NCBI GenBank assembly: GCA_035461765.1
Contig: DATHUY010000148.1
Location: 1 to 52,831 of the forward strand
Length of the DNA: 52,831 bases
Reading direction: 5' to 3'
From: Longimicrobiales bacterium
Lineage (GTDB): Bacteria > Gemmatimonadota > Gemmatimonadetes > Longimicrobiales > RSA9
Shown one piece after another: positions 21,435-31,047 of the stretch. A model generated the notes under the pieces. That model saw nothing but the letters and a program-made list of their open reading frames with translations. It searched no databases and was not told the DNA's origin. The translations under genes were made by a program, and so were the position numbers. How positions within the stretch are numbered: position 1 is the stretch's first letter; each line of letters opens with the position of its first letter.

Positions 21435-22775
21435 ATGACGAAGCGCAGTGCACTCATTGCCATCCTCGCCTGCCTGGCTGTCGCCGGATGGGCGCCGCTG
21501 CCCGTCGCTGCGCAGGCCGCGCCCGCGTTCGGCGGTGCAGAAGTCAGGCTCGGCGTGGCGTTCCCCGAGGATGCCGTGGCCGGGCCGAGCATCATGGGTG
21601 AGGTGGATCTCGGATACGCATGGCGTCCCGCCCTGCGCGTGATTGCCGGGCTGAGTCATTTCCGAGCGAACATCGACCGCCTGCCGGGCGGCGATGAGGG
21701 TTCCTTCGCGGCCACCGGCCTCTGGCTGGGTGCCCGCTACGACCTCCTGACCGCCGGCACGACCGGGGCGTACGTCCGGGCCGGTGTGACCCTTCAGACG
21801 GTGAGCGCGGATGCCTGGGACAGGGATGTCGACGCGCTGCTGTCCGGTACCAATACGGGCGCCGCCGTCGCTGTCGGGGCGCGGCGCACGCTGGATGCGC
21901 GATCGAGGTTGAGCGGCACGATCGAGCTGCGTCGCACCGCTCTGAACAACATGGCGAACACCGCTGTGGAAATCGGAATGCGGCTCCAGCGGCGCGGCAC
22001 CGGCGCGTACACTGCCGAACCTGTGGCCCTTGCGCCGTTGCCGGGCCGGGACGCTTCGGAGCGAGCCGGCACGATACCGGTCGCGCGGCCAGCCGACCCC
22101 GCCATGCCGGTGCCAGCCGTGCGCGACACCGCCCTGGAGCGACGTGAAGACGAGGATCGACGTGCGATGGCAGAGGCCGAACAGCGAGCGAGAACGGCGG
22201 AGCTGGAAGAGAGGCGAGCGCGCGCCGCTGCGACCGACGAGCGCGTCGCGGCAGCTGCGGAGGAGCGCGCCGCGGCCGCGGAGGCCCTGCTGCGCCAGGG
22301 ACTCTCCCGAGCAGCCGCCGCCATGACCAGCGCCAGCGACATGAGCGAGACGGACTCCGCTTTCATGGTGCGACTGTCGGGCACTGCATTCGCCACCGGC
22401 TCCGCAACGCTGTCAGCCGCAGCCCGGGCCGAGCTGCGCGTCCTCGCCACTGTGCTTGCCGGATACCCCGGCCACATCATCAGCGTCGAGGGGCACACCG
22501 ATGCCGTCGGCGATGCAGGCGCCAACCACCGTCTCTCCCTGGAGCGGGCGAGCGCCGTGCGCGCCGCGCTCATCGTCGAGGGTGTCGACCCGCTGTGGAG
22601 CGGCGTGCGCGGCTTTGGCGCCGACCGGCCCGTCGCATCCAACACGACGCCAGCCGGCCGCGCCGTCAACCGCCGCGTCGATATTCACATTGCGAAAGCG
22701 CTCTGCCCGTCACCCCCAATTCCCGCAGCCGATGGCGGTCTGGTCTGTCCGACTCCGCGCGAGTTGCGCCCATAG
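21435..22775 (+). CDS. OmpA-domain outer-membrane protein 2
   Basis: It has 446 residues with a Sec signal ending at PVAAQ (near 27). Residues about 30-190 look like a beta-barrel. Residues about 225-300 are strongly charged, Glu/Arg/Ala-rich and almost certainly a coiled coil. The OmpA peptidoglycan-binding domain fills about 315-425: GTAFATGSATLSAAARAEL, ISVEGHTDAVGDAGANHRLS and RASAVRAALIVEGVD. A cysteine-containing tail follows (CPSPPIPAADGGLVCPTP), with two Cys that could form a disulphide. It is a paralogue in plan of the protein at 19119, but the barrels share little obvious sequence. Confidence 0.9.
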   Translation: MTKRSALIAILACLAVAGWAPLPVAAQAAPAFGGAEVRLGVAFPEDAVAGPSIMGEVDLGYAWRPALRVIAGLSHFRANIDRLPGGDEGSFAATGLWLGARYDLLTAGTTGAYVRAGVTLQTVSADAWDRDVDALLSGTNTGAAVAVGARRTLDARSRLSGTIELRRTALNNMANTAVEIGMRLQRRGTGAYTAEPVALAPLPGRDASERAGTIPVARPADPAMPVPAVRDTALERREDEDRRAMAEAEQRARTAELEERRARAAATDERVAAAAEERAAAAEALLRQGLSRAAAAMTSASDMSETDSAFMVRLSGTAFATGSATLSAAARAELRVLATVLAGYPGHIISVEGHTDAVGDAGANHRLSLERASAVRAALIVEGVDPLWSGVRGFGADRPVASNTTPAGRAVNRRVDIHIAKALCPSPPIPAADGGLVCPTPRELRP

Positions 22776-22820
22776 CTGACGCGGCGTTCCATCGCGGCTG
22801 TGCGCGGCATGACAGAACCC

Positions 22821-22849
22821 TTGCGTGGTGGCGGTCGCCGTCGTATTAT
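22821..22849 (+). promoter_or_regulatory. Promoter of the tetR gene
   Basis: TTGCGT (22821-22826) and TATTAT (22844-22849) with a 17-base spacer. Transcription would start near 22856, about 78 bases before the regulator gene. Confidence 0.6.
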
Positions 22850-22862
22850 GACTCCCGGTCAC
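22849..22862. promoter_or_regulatory. Predicted TetR operator 1
   Basis: TGACTCCCGGTCAC, a TGAC-N5-GTCA dyad, overlaps the last base of the -10 hexamer and the start region of the tetR promoter. The same ten outer bases (TGACT-N4-GTCAC) recur at 23823-23836 ahead of the efflux operon. This placement fits autorepression. Confidence 0.55.
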
Positions 22863-22933
22863 ATCGGGAAGTATAGTCACGCCATCGCTGCGCCCGGAAT
22901 ACGGCGCCGACCGGCACCCGGAAGGATTGAGTC

Positions 22934-23674
22934 ATGGGCGTTGCGGAACGGAAGGAACGGGAGTTCCTGCGTCGGGAGCGGGAGATCCTCGATGCGGCGC
23001 TGGAGCTCTTCGACAGCGAGGACTGGCAGGCCGTCACGGTCGAGCAGATCGCCGACCGCGCGGAGATCGGGAAGGGCACCGTATACAAGCACTTCGCCAG
23101 CAAGGACGAGATCTACGCTAGGCTGGCGGGCGATTTCCAGCGCGAAGCGGTGGAGCAGCTGGAACAGATCGATCCCTCACTGCCCGTCCTGCACCGGCTG
23201 CGGCAGATCATCTGCATTTTCTGGGAGAAGCACCTGCACGCGACATCCTACCAGCGTCTGGTGCAGTACTGCGAACGTGACGACTTCCGCAAGTCGCTGC
23301 CGCCGGAGTCGCAGGCGGCCATGGCCATGCTCGACGCGCGGTTCCAGGCGGCGATCGACGTGGTCCTGAGGGATGGCATCGCTCAGGGCATCCTCCCGAA
23401 CAAGTCGCGCGAGTCGCTGATCATCGGGCCCATGGCCGCGCTGCACGGCGCCACCCGCACGGCGTGCAGCTGCATGCCCCCGGGGACGACCTCACAGGAT
23501 TACCTGGACGAGCTGACGAACTTCATTCTCGCCGGGATGCTGTACCAGGAGTGGCTGGCGGAGGAAGGGCTGGACCAGGAATCGGCGGCACGGCGGGCGG
23601 AGGCCGAGCTCCATGAGGTCGAGGCGGAGCTGAACTCGGAGATGCCTGGCGAAGCCGGCCGCAATGCTTCGTAG
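22934..23674 (+). CDS. TetR/AcrR-family transcriptional regulator
   Basis: DNA-binding repressor, most likely of the efflux operon that follows and of itself. It has 246 residues. The helix-turn-helix is at about 17-62 (ILDAALELFDSEDWQAVTVE, then IADRAEIGKGTVYKHFASKD). The remainder is the helical ligand-binding and dimerisation domain, with CSCM in the last third. The C-terminal 30 residues are very acidic. GGAAGGA nine bases before ATG 22934 supports the start. The ligand cannot be read from sequence; substrates of the adjacent pump are the usual inducers in such pairs (family knowledge). Confidence 0.94.
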   Translation: MGVAERKEREFLRREREILDAALELFDSEDWQAVTVEQIADRAEIGKGTVYKHFASKDEIYARLAGDFQREAVEQLEQIDPSLPVLHRLRQIICIFWEKHLHATSYQRLVQYCERDDFRKSLPPESQAAMAMLDARFQAAIDVVLRDGIAQGILPNKSRESLIIGPMAALHGATRTACSCMPPGTTSQDYLDELTNFILAGMLYQEWLAEEGLDQESAARRAEAELHEVEAELNSEMPGEAGRNAS

Positions 23675-23737
23675 ATACCGCCCGCGACGGCTTTAAGCGT
23701 ATTCTAAGCAGGCCGCGATACCTTCAGTCGAGAGCAT

Positions 23738-23809
23738 GCGGGCGGTAACCCCGCCGCACAGATCGCCAGGACGGAAAGCAGGACGGGTCGCCCTCCGTGG
23801 CGACTTTTT
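23738..23809 (+). terminator. Structured element ending in an intrinsic terminator
   Basis: GTCGCC (23787-23792) and GGCGAC (23799-23804) form a perfect stem with a six-base loop, followed by five T (23805-23809). Just upstream GGCGG-TAACC-CCGCC forms a second hairpin (about 23741-23755), and TCGCC at 23763-23767 could compete for GGCGA of the terminator stem. The simplest reading is the end of the tetR transcript. If a promoter lies at about 23690-23720, this would be a regulatory leader of the efflux operon. Confidence 0.6.
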
Positions 23810-23821
23810 CAGACACAGGAC

Positions 23822-23836
23822 GTGACTGGAAGTCAC
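23822..23836. promoter_or_regulatory. Predicted TetR operator 2 (efflux operon)
   Basis: GTGACTGGAAGTCAC is a perfect 6-bp inverted repeat around a three-base centre, about 80 bases before the second TolC gene. It shares TGACT-N4-GTCAC with the site on the tetR promoter. Another perfect dyad, CTGAGGC-CGG-GCCTCAG, lies at about 23881-23897 but differs in sequence. Confidence 0.6.
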
Positions 23837-23918
23837 AAACCGGGCACTGGTCAGGCCGGGCACGGACACACCACTGAATCACTGAGGCCGGGCCTCAGCG
23901 CAGGACGGGGAGGGGTTG

Positions 23919-25370
23919 ATGATAGATCGATATGCTGGAGCACGGATGCACCCGCGGCGGGCGAGTCCGATCGAGATCAGGCTCGTGGTGATGGCGGTGA
24001 TCGTGGCGCTGCTGGCGGTTTTGCCAGCGGTGGCGGGTGCGCAGGACGTGCCGGGTCAGCCGGTGCGGTTGAGCCTGGGTGATGCGGTCGACCGCGCGAT
24101 GCGTGGCAGTGAGGCGGTGGATGTGGCGGAGGCGGGGCTGCTGCGTGCGCGCGGCGATCGCTATCAGGCACGGAGCGGATTCTTCCCGAAGGTCGGCGGC
24201 ACGGTCGGGTACACGCGGACGCTGTCGAGCGAGTTCGAGGCGTTGCGGGGCGCGCCGGTGGACAGCGGCGCGTCCGGTCCGTTCGATGGACTGGGCGACC
24301 TGCCGTTCGGTCAGGCGAACCGGTACGACATCGGGCTCCAGGCTTCCCAGACGGTATTCGCGGGCGGTCGCATTGTCGCGCGCAGCCGCGTGGCCGAAGC
24401 CGGGGTGCGGAGTGCGCAGGTGGGTGTGGCGAGCGCGCGTGCGGCGCTGGAGCTGGACGTGACGGAAGCGTACTGGGGTGCGGTGCTGTCGGACCGTCTC
24501 GTGGTGATCGCGGAAGCGTCGCTGGCGCAGGCGGAAGCGACGCTGTCGCAGGTGCGCGCTGCAGAGGGGGTGGGTGAGAGTGCGGAGTTCGACGTACTGC
24601 GTGCGCAGGTGGCGCGTGACAACCAGCGGCCGCAGGTGATCCAGCGGCGGGCGGACCGCGAGCTGGCGCACATGCGGCTCAAGCAGCTGCTGAACGTACC
24701 GATGGATGCGACGCTCGAGCTGACGACGGTGCTGCCGGTGAGCAACCTGGTGGCGGCGGCGAAGGGCTCGGCGGAAGGACCCGATGTCGAAATCGACGCG
24801 GACACATCGTCGGATATGCGGGCGGCTGTGCGGCAGGCGACTGAGCTGGTGACGGTACGCGAGCAGTTGCATCGCGCCACGCGCGCGGAGCGTCTGCCGT
24901 CGATCGCCATGACGTCACAGTGGGGCCGCGTCGCGTATCCGAAGCAGGGGGTGCCGGCGTGGGACGACATGCGGTCGAACTGGACGGTGGGTGTGCAGCT
25001 GGAGCTGCCGATCCTGACGGGCGGCGCGCAGCGCGGTGCGGAGTTGAAGGCACAGGCGGATGTGGTGGAGGCGCGCGCGCAGCTGGAGCAGACGCGTGAG
25101 CTGGCGGCGCTGGATGCGCGCTCCGCGCTGGAGCGTCTGGAGTCGGCGGAGGCCGCGTGGGAAGCGAGCATGGGCACGGTCGAGCAGGCGGAGCGAGCCT
25201 ACCGGATCGCGGAGATCCGGTTCCGCGAGGGCCTGTCCACGCAGGTCGAGCTGTCGGATGCGCGGCTGATGCTGCAGCAGGCGGAGATGAACCGCGCGGT
25301 CGCCGCGCGTGATGTGGAAGTAGCGAGAACGGTGATCCGGCTGATGCCGGACCTGCCGCTGGGTCGTTGA
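23919..25370 (+). CDS. TolC-family outer-membrane efflux protein (system 2)
   Basis: Outer-membrane channel of the TetR-linked exporter. It has 483 residues from ATG 23919, which follows GGGGAGGGG closely; TTG 23916 is in frame but less likely. The signal peptide has a long basic n-region, then LVVMAVIVALLAVLPAVAGAQ. Two helical repeats begin with RLSLGDAVDRAMRGSEAVDV and end with the typical AYRIAEIRFREGLSTQVELS hairpin motif and DARLMLQQAEMNRAVA. It is only distantly similar to the protein at 5437, so the two exporters are not a recent duplication. The adaptor gene starts 39 bases after its stop. Confidence 0.93.
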   Translation: MIDRYAGARMHPRRASPIEIRLVVMAVIVALLAVLPAVAGAQDVPGQPVRLSLGDAVDRAMRGSEAVDVAEAGLLRARGDRYQARSGFFPKVGGTVGYTRTLSSEFEALRGAPVDSGASGPFDGLGDLPFGQANRYDIGLQASQTVFAGGRIVARSRVAEAGVRSAQVGVASARAALELDVTEAYWGAVLSDRLVVIAEASLAQAEATLSQVRAAEGVGESAEFDVLRAQVARDNQRPQVIQRRADRELAHMRLKQLLNVPMDATLELTTVLPVSNLVAAAKGSAEGPDVEIDADTSSDMRAAVRQATELVTVREQLHRATRAERLPSIAMTSQWGRVAYPKQGVPAWDDMRSNWTVGVQLELPILTGGAQRGAELKAQADVVEARAQLEQTRELAALDARSALERLESAEAAWEASMGTVEQAERAYRIAEIRFREGLSTQVELSDARLMLQQAEMNRAVAARDVEVARTVIRLMPDLPLGR

Positions 25371-25409
25371 GCGAACGGGCGCGAGCGCCGAAGGGATAGA
25401 GGGGGACAC

Positions 25410-26615
25410 ATGAGTGGGAAGACGATCGGCAGCCGTATCCGCATTTACGCGATCGGCCTGGTGGTAATTAGCGGCGGTGTCGTGGCGGTTGTATCGGGCC
25501 GCACGCGCGCCGAGGCAGCCGCGCCGCAGGAAGCGCCGGCGGTGACGGTCGGACAGGAGAGCATCCACGTGGTGGGCTCCGGTGCCGTGAGCACGGGCCC
25601 CGTCATCTCGGGCTCGTTGCAGCCGGAGCGCAAGGCAACCGTGCGCGCGGAAGTGGCGGGCGCGGTGCTGAGCACGAGCGTGGATGTCGGCCAGACCGTC
25701 CGCCAGGGCCAGGTCGTCGCCCGCATCGATGACCTCGCGATCCGCGCCGGCTTCGAGTCGGCGCAGTCGGCGGTCCGTGCCGCGGATGGTGCGGCGCTGG
25801 TGGCACGTCGGAACGTGCAGCGCATGGAGACGCTGGTGGGCGAGGGCGCCGTTGCGGAGCGTGCGGTGGAGGATGCGCGCACGGCTGCGCTCGCGGCAGA
25901 GCGTCAGCTCGCCGATGCGCGCGCCGCGCTGGCGCAGGCGGAGACGCTGCTGAGCAAGACGGTGCTGCGCGCACCGATCAGCGGAGTCGTGGCCGAGCGT
26001 TCGGCGAACGCCGGCGACGTGGTTCAGCCGGGAATGGCGCTGCTCACGGTGGTCGATCCTTCGAGCATGCAGCTGGAGGCGTCGGTGCCGTCGGAGCAGC
26101 TCGCGTCCGTCCGCGTGGGCGCGCCGGTCGAGTTCCGCGTCAACGGTTACGCGCAGTCGTTCACCGGTACGGTCGATCGGGTGAGTCCGGTCGCGGATCC
26201 GGTGACGCGCCAGGTACGCGTGTTCATCTCGATACCGAACGCGCAGAATCGGCTCGTGGGCGGTCTGTTCGCCGAGGGCCGGATCCAGGCGGAGACCCGC
26301 GCGGGTCTGACCGCACCGGCGACGGCCGTGCAGACGATCGCCGGTGCTACGGATGGCCGCTCGGAAGTGCTGCGCATCCGCGGCGGTGTGGTCGAGCTGG
26401 TCGAGGTCGTCACAGGTCTGCGCGACGTGGAGTCGGAGACGATCGAGATCGCGTCCGGCGTCGGCGCGGGTGACACGCTGCTCATCGGTGCAGCACGCAC
26501 CGTAATGCCGGGCACGCCGGTCGTGGTTGCTGCTGGGCGCGCCGCTGCTGCAGCGGCTGTGTCGCCAGCACGCGCAGGCCCGGCGAGTACATCCTCAGCG
26601 GCCGCGCGGCACTAG
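25410..26615 (+). CDS. RND efflux periplasmic adaptor (HlyD/MFP family, system 2)
   Basis: Connects the pump at 26625 with the channel at 23919. It has 401 residues. The N-terminus has one hydrophobic segment (IYAIGLVVISGGVVAVVSG, about 11-29) that may be an anchor or uncleaved signal; unlike the system 1 adaptor there is no lipobox. Lipoyl half-motifs (ATVRAEVAGAVLSTSVDVGQ and LRAPISGVVAERSANAGDVV) flank an alpha-hairpin, followed by a beta-barrel (GTVDRVSPVADPVTRQVRVF) and a membrane-proximal domain. The Ala-rich tail is low complexity. AGGGGG lies upstream of the ATG. Only nine bases separate it from the pump gene. Confidence 0.93.
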   Translation: MSGKTIGSRIRIYAIGLVVISGGVVAVVSGRTRAEAAAPQEAPAVTVGQESIHVVGSGAVSTGPVISGSLQPERKATVRAEVAGAVLSTSVDVGQTVRQGQVVARIDDLAIRAGFESAQSAVRAADGAALVARRNVQRMETLVGEGAVAERAVEDARTAALAAERQLADARAALAQAETLLSKTVLRAPISGVVAERSANAGDVVQPGMALLTVVDPSSMQLEASVPSEQLASVRVGAPVEFRVNGYAQSFTGTVDRVSPVADPVTRQVRVFISIPNAQNRLVGGLFAEGRIQAETRAGLTAPATAVQTIAGATDGRSEVLRIRGGVVELVEVVTGLRDVESETIEIASGVGAGDTLLIGAARTVMPGTPVVVAAGRAAAAAAVSPARAGPASTSSAAARH

Positions 26616-26624
26616 GAGGCGATC

Positions 26625-29600
26625 ATGTTCATCAGCGATTTCTCCATCCGCCGGCCGCTCGTCACGGTTGTGCTGATGCTGATCATCGCCGGCGCCGGGC
26701 TGTTCGCGCTGGCCAATCTGAAGACGGACGAGTTCCCGGAGGTGTCGCCGCCCGTGATCGCCGTATCGGTGATCTACCCGGGCGCTTCGCCGCAGGGCGT
26801 GGAGCGCGAGCTGATCGATCCGCTCGAGGAGGCGATCGCCGGCATCAGCGGTGTGGACGAGATGCGGTCCATCTCGCAGGATGGGTTCGGCCAGATCGTC
26901 GTGATGTTCGACTTCGAGAAGGACCTGCAGGAGGCGTCGCAGGACATCCGCGACCAGATCTCGACAATCCGCGGCGACCTGCCGCCGGAGATGGAGGAGC
27001 CGATCCTGTCGCGGTTCGATCCGCAGGACGAGCCGATCCTGTCACTGACGCTGTCCTCGCCGACGCGCGATGCGGTGCAGCTCACGCGCATCGCCGATCC
27101 GGGCATCACGAAGGCGCTGCGCGGCGTGAGCGGCGTGGCATCGGTAAACGTGCGCGGCGGCATTGAGCGCGAGATGACGGTCCAGCTCGACCCGTACGCC
27201 ATGCAGTCGGCCGGCGTGAGCGTCGGACAGGTGGTGCAGGCGCTGTCGGCGCAGAACCTCGCGGCGCCCGTGGGCCGCGTGACCGGTGTCATGGACGAGC
27301 GGACGATCCGTCTGCGTGGCAGGCTCGAGACGCCGGCCGAGTTCGCGGCCATGGTGGTCGCGCATCGCGGCGACCAGATCGTTCGTCTCGGCCAGGTGGC
27401 CCGTGTGTTCGACGGCGCCGAGGAGCCGCGCTCGCTCGCCATGTTCGATGGCACCGAGGCCATCGGCATCGATGTCGTGAAGGCGCGGGGCTACAGCACG
27501 ACGGAAGTGAGCGAGGCCGTGCAGCACAAGCTGGAGGAAGTGCAGGCAGCACTGCCGGCAGACGCGAAGCTGAGCGTCGTCGTCGACAAGGGCGAGCGCG
27601 TCGAGCAGTCCGTGCACGACGTGCAGAAGGCACTCATCGAGGGTGCACTGCTCACGATCCTCGTGGTGTTCCTGTTCCTGAACTCGTGGCGCTCGACCGT
27701 CATCACCGGTCTCGCACTGCCCGTCAGCGTACTGGCGGCGTTCGCCGCGGTGTGGGCGTTCGGGTTCACGCTGAATACCATGTCGCTCATGGGACTTTCG
27801 CTCGCGATCGGCATTCTGATCGATGATGCGATCGTGGTGCGCGAGAACATCGTGCGGCACCTCGAGATGGGGAAGGATCATTATACCGCCGCGCGCGAGG
27901 GCACAGCTGAGATCGGACTCGCGGTCGCCGCCACCACGTTCTCGATCGTGGCCGTGTTCGTTCCGATCGCGTTCATGTACGGCATGGCCGGCCAGTGGTT
28001 CAAGCCGTTCGCGCTCACGATCGCGTCGTCCGTGCTCGTGTCACTGTTCGTATCGTTCTCGCTCGACCCGATGCTGTCCGCCTACTGGGCCGACCCGCAC
28101 CGCGAAGAGCACGAGAAGGGCTGGCTCACGAAGAAGCTCGACCGCTTCAATGCCTGGTTCGACGCGCAGGCCGAGGGCTACAAGCGACTCGTTGGCTGGG
28201 CACTCGATCATCGCGCCGCGATGGTGACGATCGCGACCGCATCGTTCTTCGGAGCGATCGTCCTCCAGGCGACGTTCGGCGGCGCCGGCTTCTTCGGCGA
28301 GAGCGACAGCGGCGAGATGACGATCGTGGTGGAAACACCGCCCGGCTCGAACCTCGAGTATACGCGGCTGAAGGCCGAGGAGGCCGTGCGCATCGCGCGC
28401 ACCCACGAGGAGGTCGCATACACGTACACCACGATCGGCGGGCAGTCGGGCGCGGTGGACAACGCGAGCATTTATGTCAGGCTGCATCCGAAGGCGGACC
28501 GTGAGCGCACGCTCCAGGACGTCGGCGCCGATGTGCGTGAGCAGGTGAACCGCGTCGGCGGCGCCACGTACTCGGTCTTCACCGGCTACATGAGCGGCAC
28601 GTTCAAGCAGATCCAACTGGAGCTGCGCGGCGCGGACGCCGGCGAGCTCACGCGCATCGCATCGCAGATGGCGGACGTGGTCAGGGCGGTCCCCGGCGCC
28701 GTCGACGTCGGTCTGTCGGCGCGTGGTGAAAAGCCGGAGGTCGTCGTCGAGATGAACCGCGGGCTCGCCGGTACCCTCGGCATCACGACGGCGCAGGTTG
28801 CACAGTCACTGCGTCCGGCGTTCGCCGGCATCGATGTCGGCGACTGGGTCGACCCGGACGGCGAAACGCGCGACGTCATGATCCGGCTCGCACCGGAAGC
28901 GCGGCAGCGTGCCAGTGACCTGAGCCAGCTGCCGATCACGACTGCCGGACCGGACGGCACCACCATGCTCCCGCTCGGCCAGATCGCCACCGTGCAGGAG
29001 GGCATCAGCCCGGCGCAGATCGATCATCTCGACCGCGAGCGCGTCGTGAGCATCCAGGCCAATGTCGCCGGTCGCCCGCTGAGCGAGGTGATGGCCGACA
29101 TCGACACGCGTCTCGCTGCGATCGAGCTGCCCGCCGGCTACCGTCTCACGAAGGGCGGCGAGTCGAAGGACCAGGCCGAGGTATTCGGTCACATCTTCAC
29201 CGCGCTCGGCATCGCCGTGCTGCTGATGTACCTGATCCTGGTCCTGCAGTTCGGATCGTTCCTGGATCCCATCGCGATCCTGCTGTCGCTGCCGCTCTCA
29301 CTGATCGGCGTCGTCCTGATGCTGCTTCTCACGGGCGATACGCTCAACATCATGAGCCTGATCGGCGTGATCCTGCTCATGGGCATCGTCGCAAAGAACG
29401 CGATCCTGCTGATCGACTTTGCGAAGTGGGGGATCGAGAAGGGCATGACGCGGCGTGAGGCGCTCGTCGAAGCAGGCCGCATACGTCTGCGCCCGATTCT
29501 CATGACGACGTTCGCACTGATCGCGGGCATGACCCCCATCGCGCTCGGCATCGGCGAGGGGGCGGACTGGAGGGCGCCGCTGGGCCGCGCCGTCATCGGC

Positions 29601-29756
29601 GGCACCATCACGTCCACGTTCCTCACGCTGCTCGTCATCCCGACAGCGTACGAGATTCTGGACGAGTGGCGCGAGAAGGCACGGGCGTGGGTCGGCGCGC
29701 GCACGGCGTCGCCGGCGACCGGGCTGACGACGGAGCCGGCGCTGAGCGGTGATTGA
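26625..29756 (+). CDS. RND efflux transporter, AcrB/HAE1-like (system 2)
   Basis: Proton-driven inner-membrane pump of 1043 residues, a full-length HAE1 protein. It starts [20 protein letters not shown]. Helix 4 reads [19 protein letters not shown] near 400, keeping both Asp of the proton relay, in contrast to the system 1 pump. The second half carries [19 protein letters not shown] and [26 protein letters not shown] seven bases before the ATG is an ideal ribosome site. The order TetR, TolC, adaptor, pump and the operator pair suggest an inducible toxic-compound exporter; the substrate is not known. Confidence 0.95.
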   Translation: MFISDFSIRRPLVTVVLMLIIAGAGLFALANLKTDEFPEVSPPVIAVSVIYPGASPQGVERELIDPLEEAIAGISGVDEMRSISQDGFGQIVVMFDFEKDLQEASQDIRDQISTIRGDLPPEMEEPILSRFDPQDEPILSLTLSSPTRDAVQLTRIADPGITKALRGVSGVASVNVRGGIEREMTVQLDPYAMQSAGVSVGQVVQALSAQNLAAPVGRVTGVMDERTIRLRGRLETPAEFAAMVVAHRGDQIVRLGQVARVFDGAEEPRSLAMFDGTEAIGIDVVKARGYSTTEVSEAVQHKLEEVQAALPADAKLSVVVDKGERVEQSVHDVQKALIEGALLTILVVFLFLNSWRSTVITGLALPVSVLAAFAAVWAFGFTLNTMSLMGLSLAIGILIDDAIVVRENIVRHLEMGKDHYTAAREGTAEIGLAVAATTFSIVAVFVPIAFMYGMAGQWFKPFALTIASSVLVSLFVSFSLDPMLSAYWADPHREEHEKGWLTKKLDRFNAWFDAQAEGYKRLVGWALDHRAAMVTIATASFFGAIVLQATFGGAGFFGESDSGEMTIVVETPPGSNLEYTRLKAEEAVRIARTHEEVAYTYTTIGGQSGAVDNASIYVRLHPKADRERTLQDVGADVREQVNRVGGATYSVFTGYMSGTFKQIQLELRGADAGELTRIASQMADVVRAVPGAVDVGLSARGEKPEVVVEMNRGLAGTLGITTAQVAQSLRPAFAGIDVGDWVDPDGETRDVMIRLAPEARQRASDLSQLPITTAGPDGTTMLPLGQIATVQEGISPAQIDHLDRERVVSIQANVAGRPLSEVMADIDTRLAAIELPAGYRLTKGGESKDQAEVFGHIFTALGIAVLLMYLILVLQFGSFLDPIAILLSLPLSLIGVVLMLLLTGDTLNIMSLIGVILLMGIVAKNAILLIDFAKWGIEKGMTRREALVEAGRIRLRPILMTTFALIAGMTPIALGIGEGADWRAPLGRAVIGGTITSTFLTLLVIPTAYEILDEWREKARAWVGARTASPATGLTTEPALSGD

Positions 29757-30076
29757 AGCCGGCGGCTCGGCGTCTGCCCGGTGGCCGCGCCCGGTTGCGG
29801 CGCAACTTCAGAAGGGCGGGCACGGGTGGTCACGCCGCGAATCTCGTTGCGCGGCAAGGAAGCGGGCCGAAAGGCGTTCTGCTGGCCGGGGCCGTTTTGC
29901 AGCGCGACGAGTCTCGCCGTTGATGGCGGCTCACACCCCGGATTCGCTGGCGCCGCAAACTAGTTGCGCCCGCCCGTCGATCGCCGTGAACCCCGGGGAG
30001 GTGTCCCACGTAGTACATACATGGACCGGCGCGAAGACGCCCGGCCCATTCATGATAGATAACGAGCGAGGTTTTG
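29757..30076. other. Intergenic region, no gene seen
   Basis: About 320 bases between the RND gene and the barrel gene. It contains GTTGC-GGC-GCAAC at about 29793-29805 and a GCCCG/CGGGC dyad around it, which could be a weak terminator without a T run. The AT-richer stretch CATGATAGATAACGAG at 30051-30066 may hold the -10 of the next gene, but no -35 partner is convincing. Confidence 0.5.
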
Positions 30077-30823
30077 ATGTTGAGGCGATTGGCCTGCGGC
30101 GCGGCGGCGGCGGTGACGCTTCTGACCGTGGCGCCCATGAACGTGAACGCACAGGACGCGGATTTTGCAACGGTCCCGCAGTTCTACTTCGGCATACAGG
30201 GACAATACGCGCGGCCGGTGGGTGAATTCCGGGATTACGTGAAGCATGGCGGCGGACTCAACGTCAACTTCGCCTGGCCGGTGCGGCGCGGCGGTCCGTT
30301 CGCGCTGCGTGCGGACGGGGGGTTCATCGTGTACGGCTCCGAGACGCGCGAAGTCTGCTTCAGCCAGACCGTCGGCTGCCGCATCCGGCTCGACCTGACG
30401 ACGACGAACAGCATCGGCTATCTGAACATCGGGCCACAGCTCATGCTGCCTGACGGACCGGTGCGCCCCTACATCAACGCCGCCATCGGTGGCTCCTACT
30501 TCGGTACGGCATCGAGCCTCGACGGTGTCGATGGCAATGATGAGGACTTCGCGAACACGACAAACTTCGACGACATCACTCTCGCGTGGGCCGGCGGCGG
30601 CGGCGTTCTCGTCAGCCTCTCCCGCGGTGCGACGCCCGTACTTCTCGATCTCGGCGTTCGCTACCACGGCAACGGCGAAGTCGAGTATCTGAAGAAGGGC
30701 GACATCCAGGACAACCCGGATGGCAGCATCACGATCACGCCGACGCGCAGCGAAGCGAATCTGCTGACGTTCCAGATCGGTGTGCAGATCGGCGCGAGCA
30801 CGAACCGGACGCAGATCCGCTGA
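30077..30823 (+). CDS. Outer-membrane beta-barrel protein (porin-like, unknown function)
   Basis: It has 248 residues from ATG 30077, after GAGCGAGG; TTG 30074 is also in frame. The signal peptide ends at VNAQ (near 26). The rest alternates polar and hydrophobic residues in about eight strands with Gly/aromatic girdles (FYFGIQGQYARPVGEF near the start, LLTFQIGVQIGAS near the end), as in the OMP_b-brl/OmpW-like group. Two cysteines in EVCFSQTVGCRI may form a disulphide in a loop, and an Asp/Asn-rich loop (DGVDGNDEDFANTTNFDD) may bind cations. It does not end in a terminal Phe/Trp, so assembly by BAM would use an internal signal. It is a separate unit from the four-gene cluster downstream. Confidence 0.85.
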   Translation: MLRRLACGAAAAVTLLTVAPMNVNAQDADFATVPQFYFGIQGQYARPVGEFRDYVKHGGGLNVNFAWPVRRGGPFALRADGGFIVYGSETREVCFSQTVGCRIRLDLTTTNSIGYLNIGPQLMLPDGPVRPYINAAIGGSYFGTASSLDGVDGNDEDFANTTNFDDITLAWAGGGGVLVSLSRGATPVLLDLGVRYHGNGEVEYLKKGDIQDNPDGSITITPTRSEANLLTFQIGVQIGASTNRTQIR

Positions 30824-30883
30824 CTGGTGCAGTGGTGCAACACAATCCGGTCTGCTGATGCATGACTGACGGGCCAATCGCGC

Positions 30884-30918
30884 GAGCCGCCGGCAGCAAT
30901 CTGGCTGTCCGGCGGCTC
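30884..30918 (+). terminator. Strong hairpin after the barrel gene
   Basis: GAGCCGCCGG (30884-30893) and CCGGCGGCTC (30909-30918) form a perfect 10-bp stem, extended inward by CAGC/GCTG with one bulged T. There is no T run, so it is either a weak terminator or an RNA-stabilising hairpin. A small GTTGG-GCTGTA-CCAAC hairpin follows. Confidence 0.5.
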
Positions 30919-30976
30919 ATGGCGTTGGGCTGTACCAACTTGGAGAGATCACCACAGATGTTTGGCATCCCGGGTT

Positions 30977-31005
30977 TTGCACGGCATGCCGGATGCACCT
31001 ATTCT
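30977..31005 (+). promoter_or_regulatory. Possible promoter of the four-gene surface cluster
   Basis: TTGCAC (30977-30982) and TATTCT (31000-31005) with a 17-base spacer. The hexamers are only fair. Transcription would start near 31012 and leave a leader of about 110 bases before gene A. Confidence 0.4.
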
Positions 31006-31047
31006 CACCCGCCTCATTTACACTCGCAGCTCCCGTTACGTCTCTCT

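Noticed and set aside
23738-23809. c-di-GMP-I (GEMM) riboswitch or SRP RNA
   Set aside because: CGCACAG and GGACGGAAAGC recall GEMM words, but the tetraloop hairpin that must lie between them is missing; the SRP core GGAAGGAAGCAG is not present.
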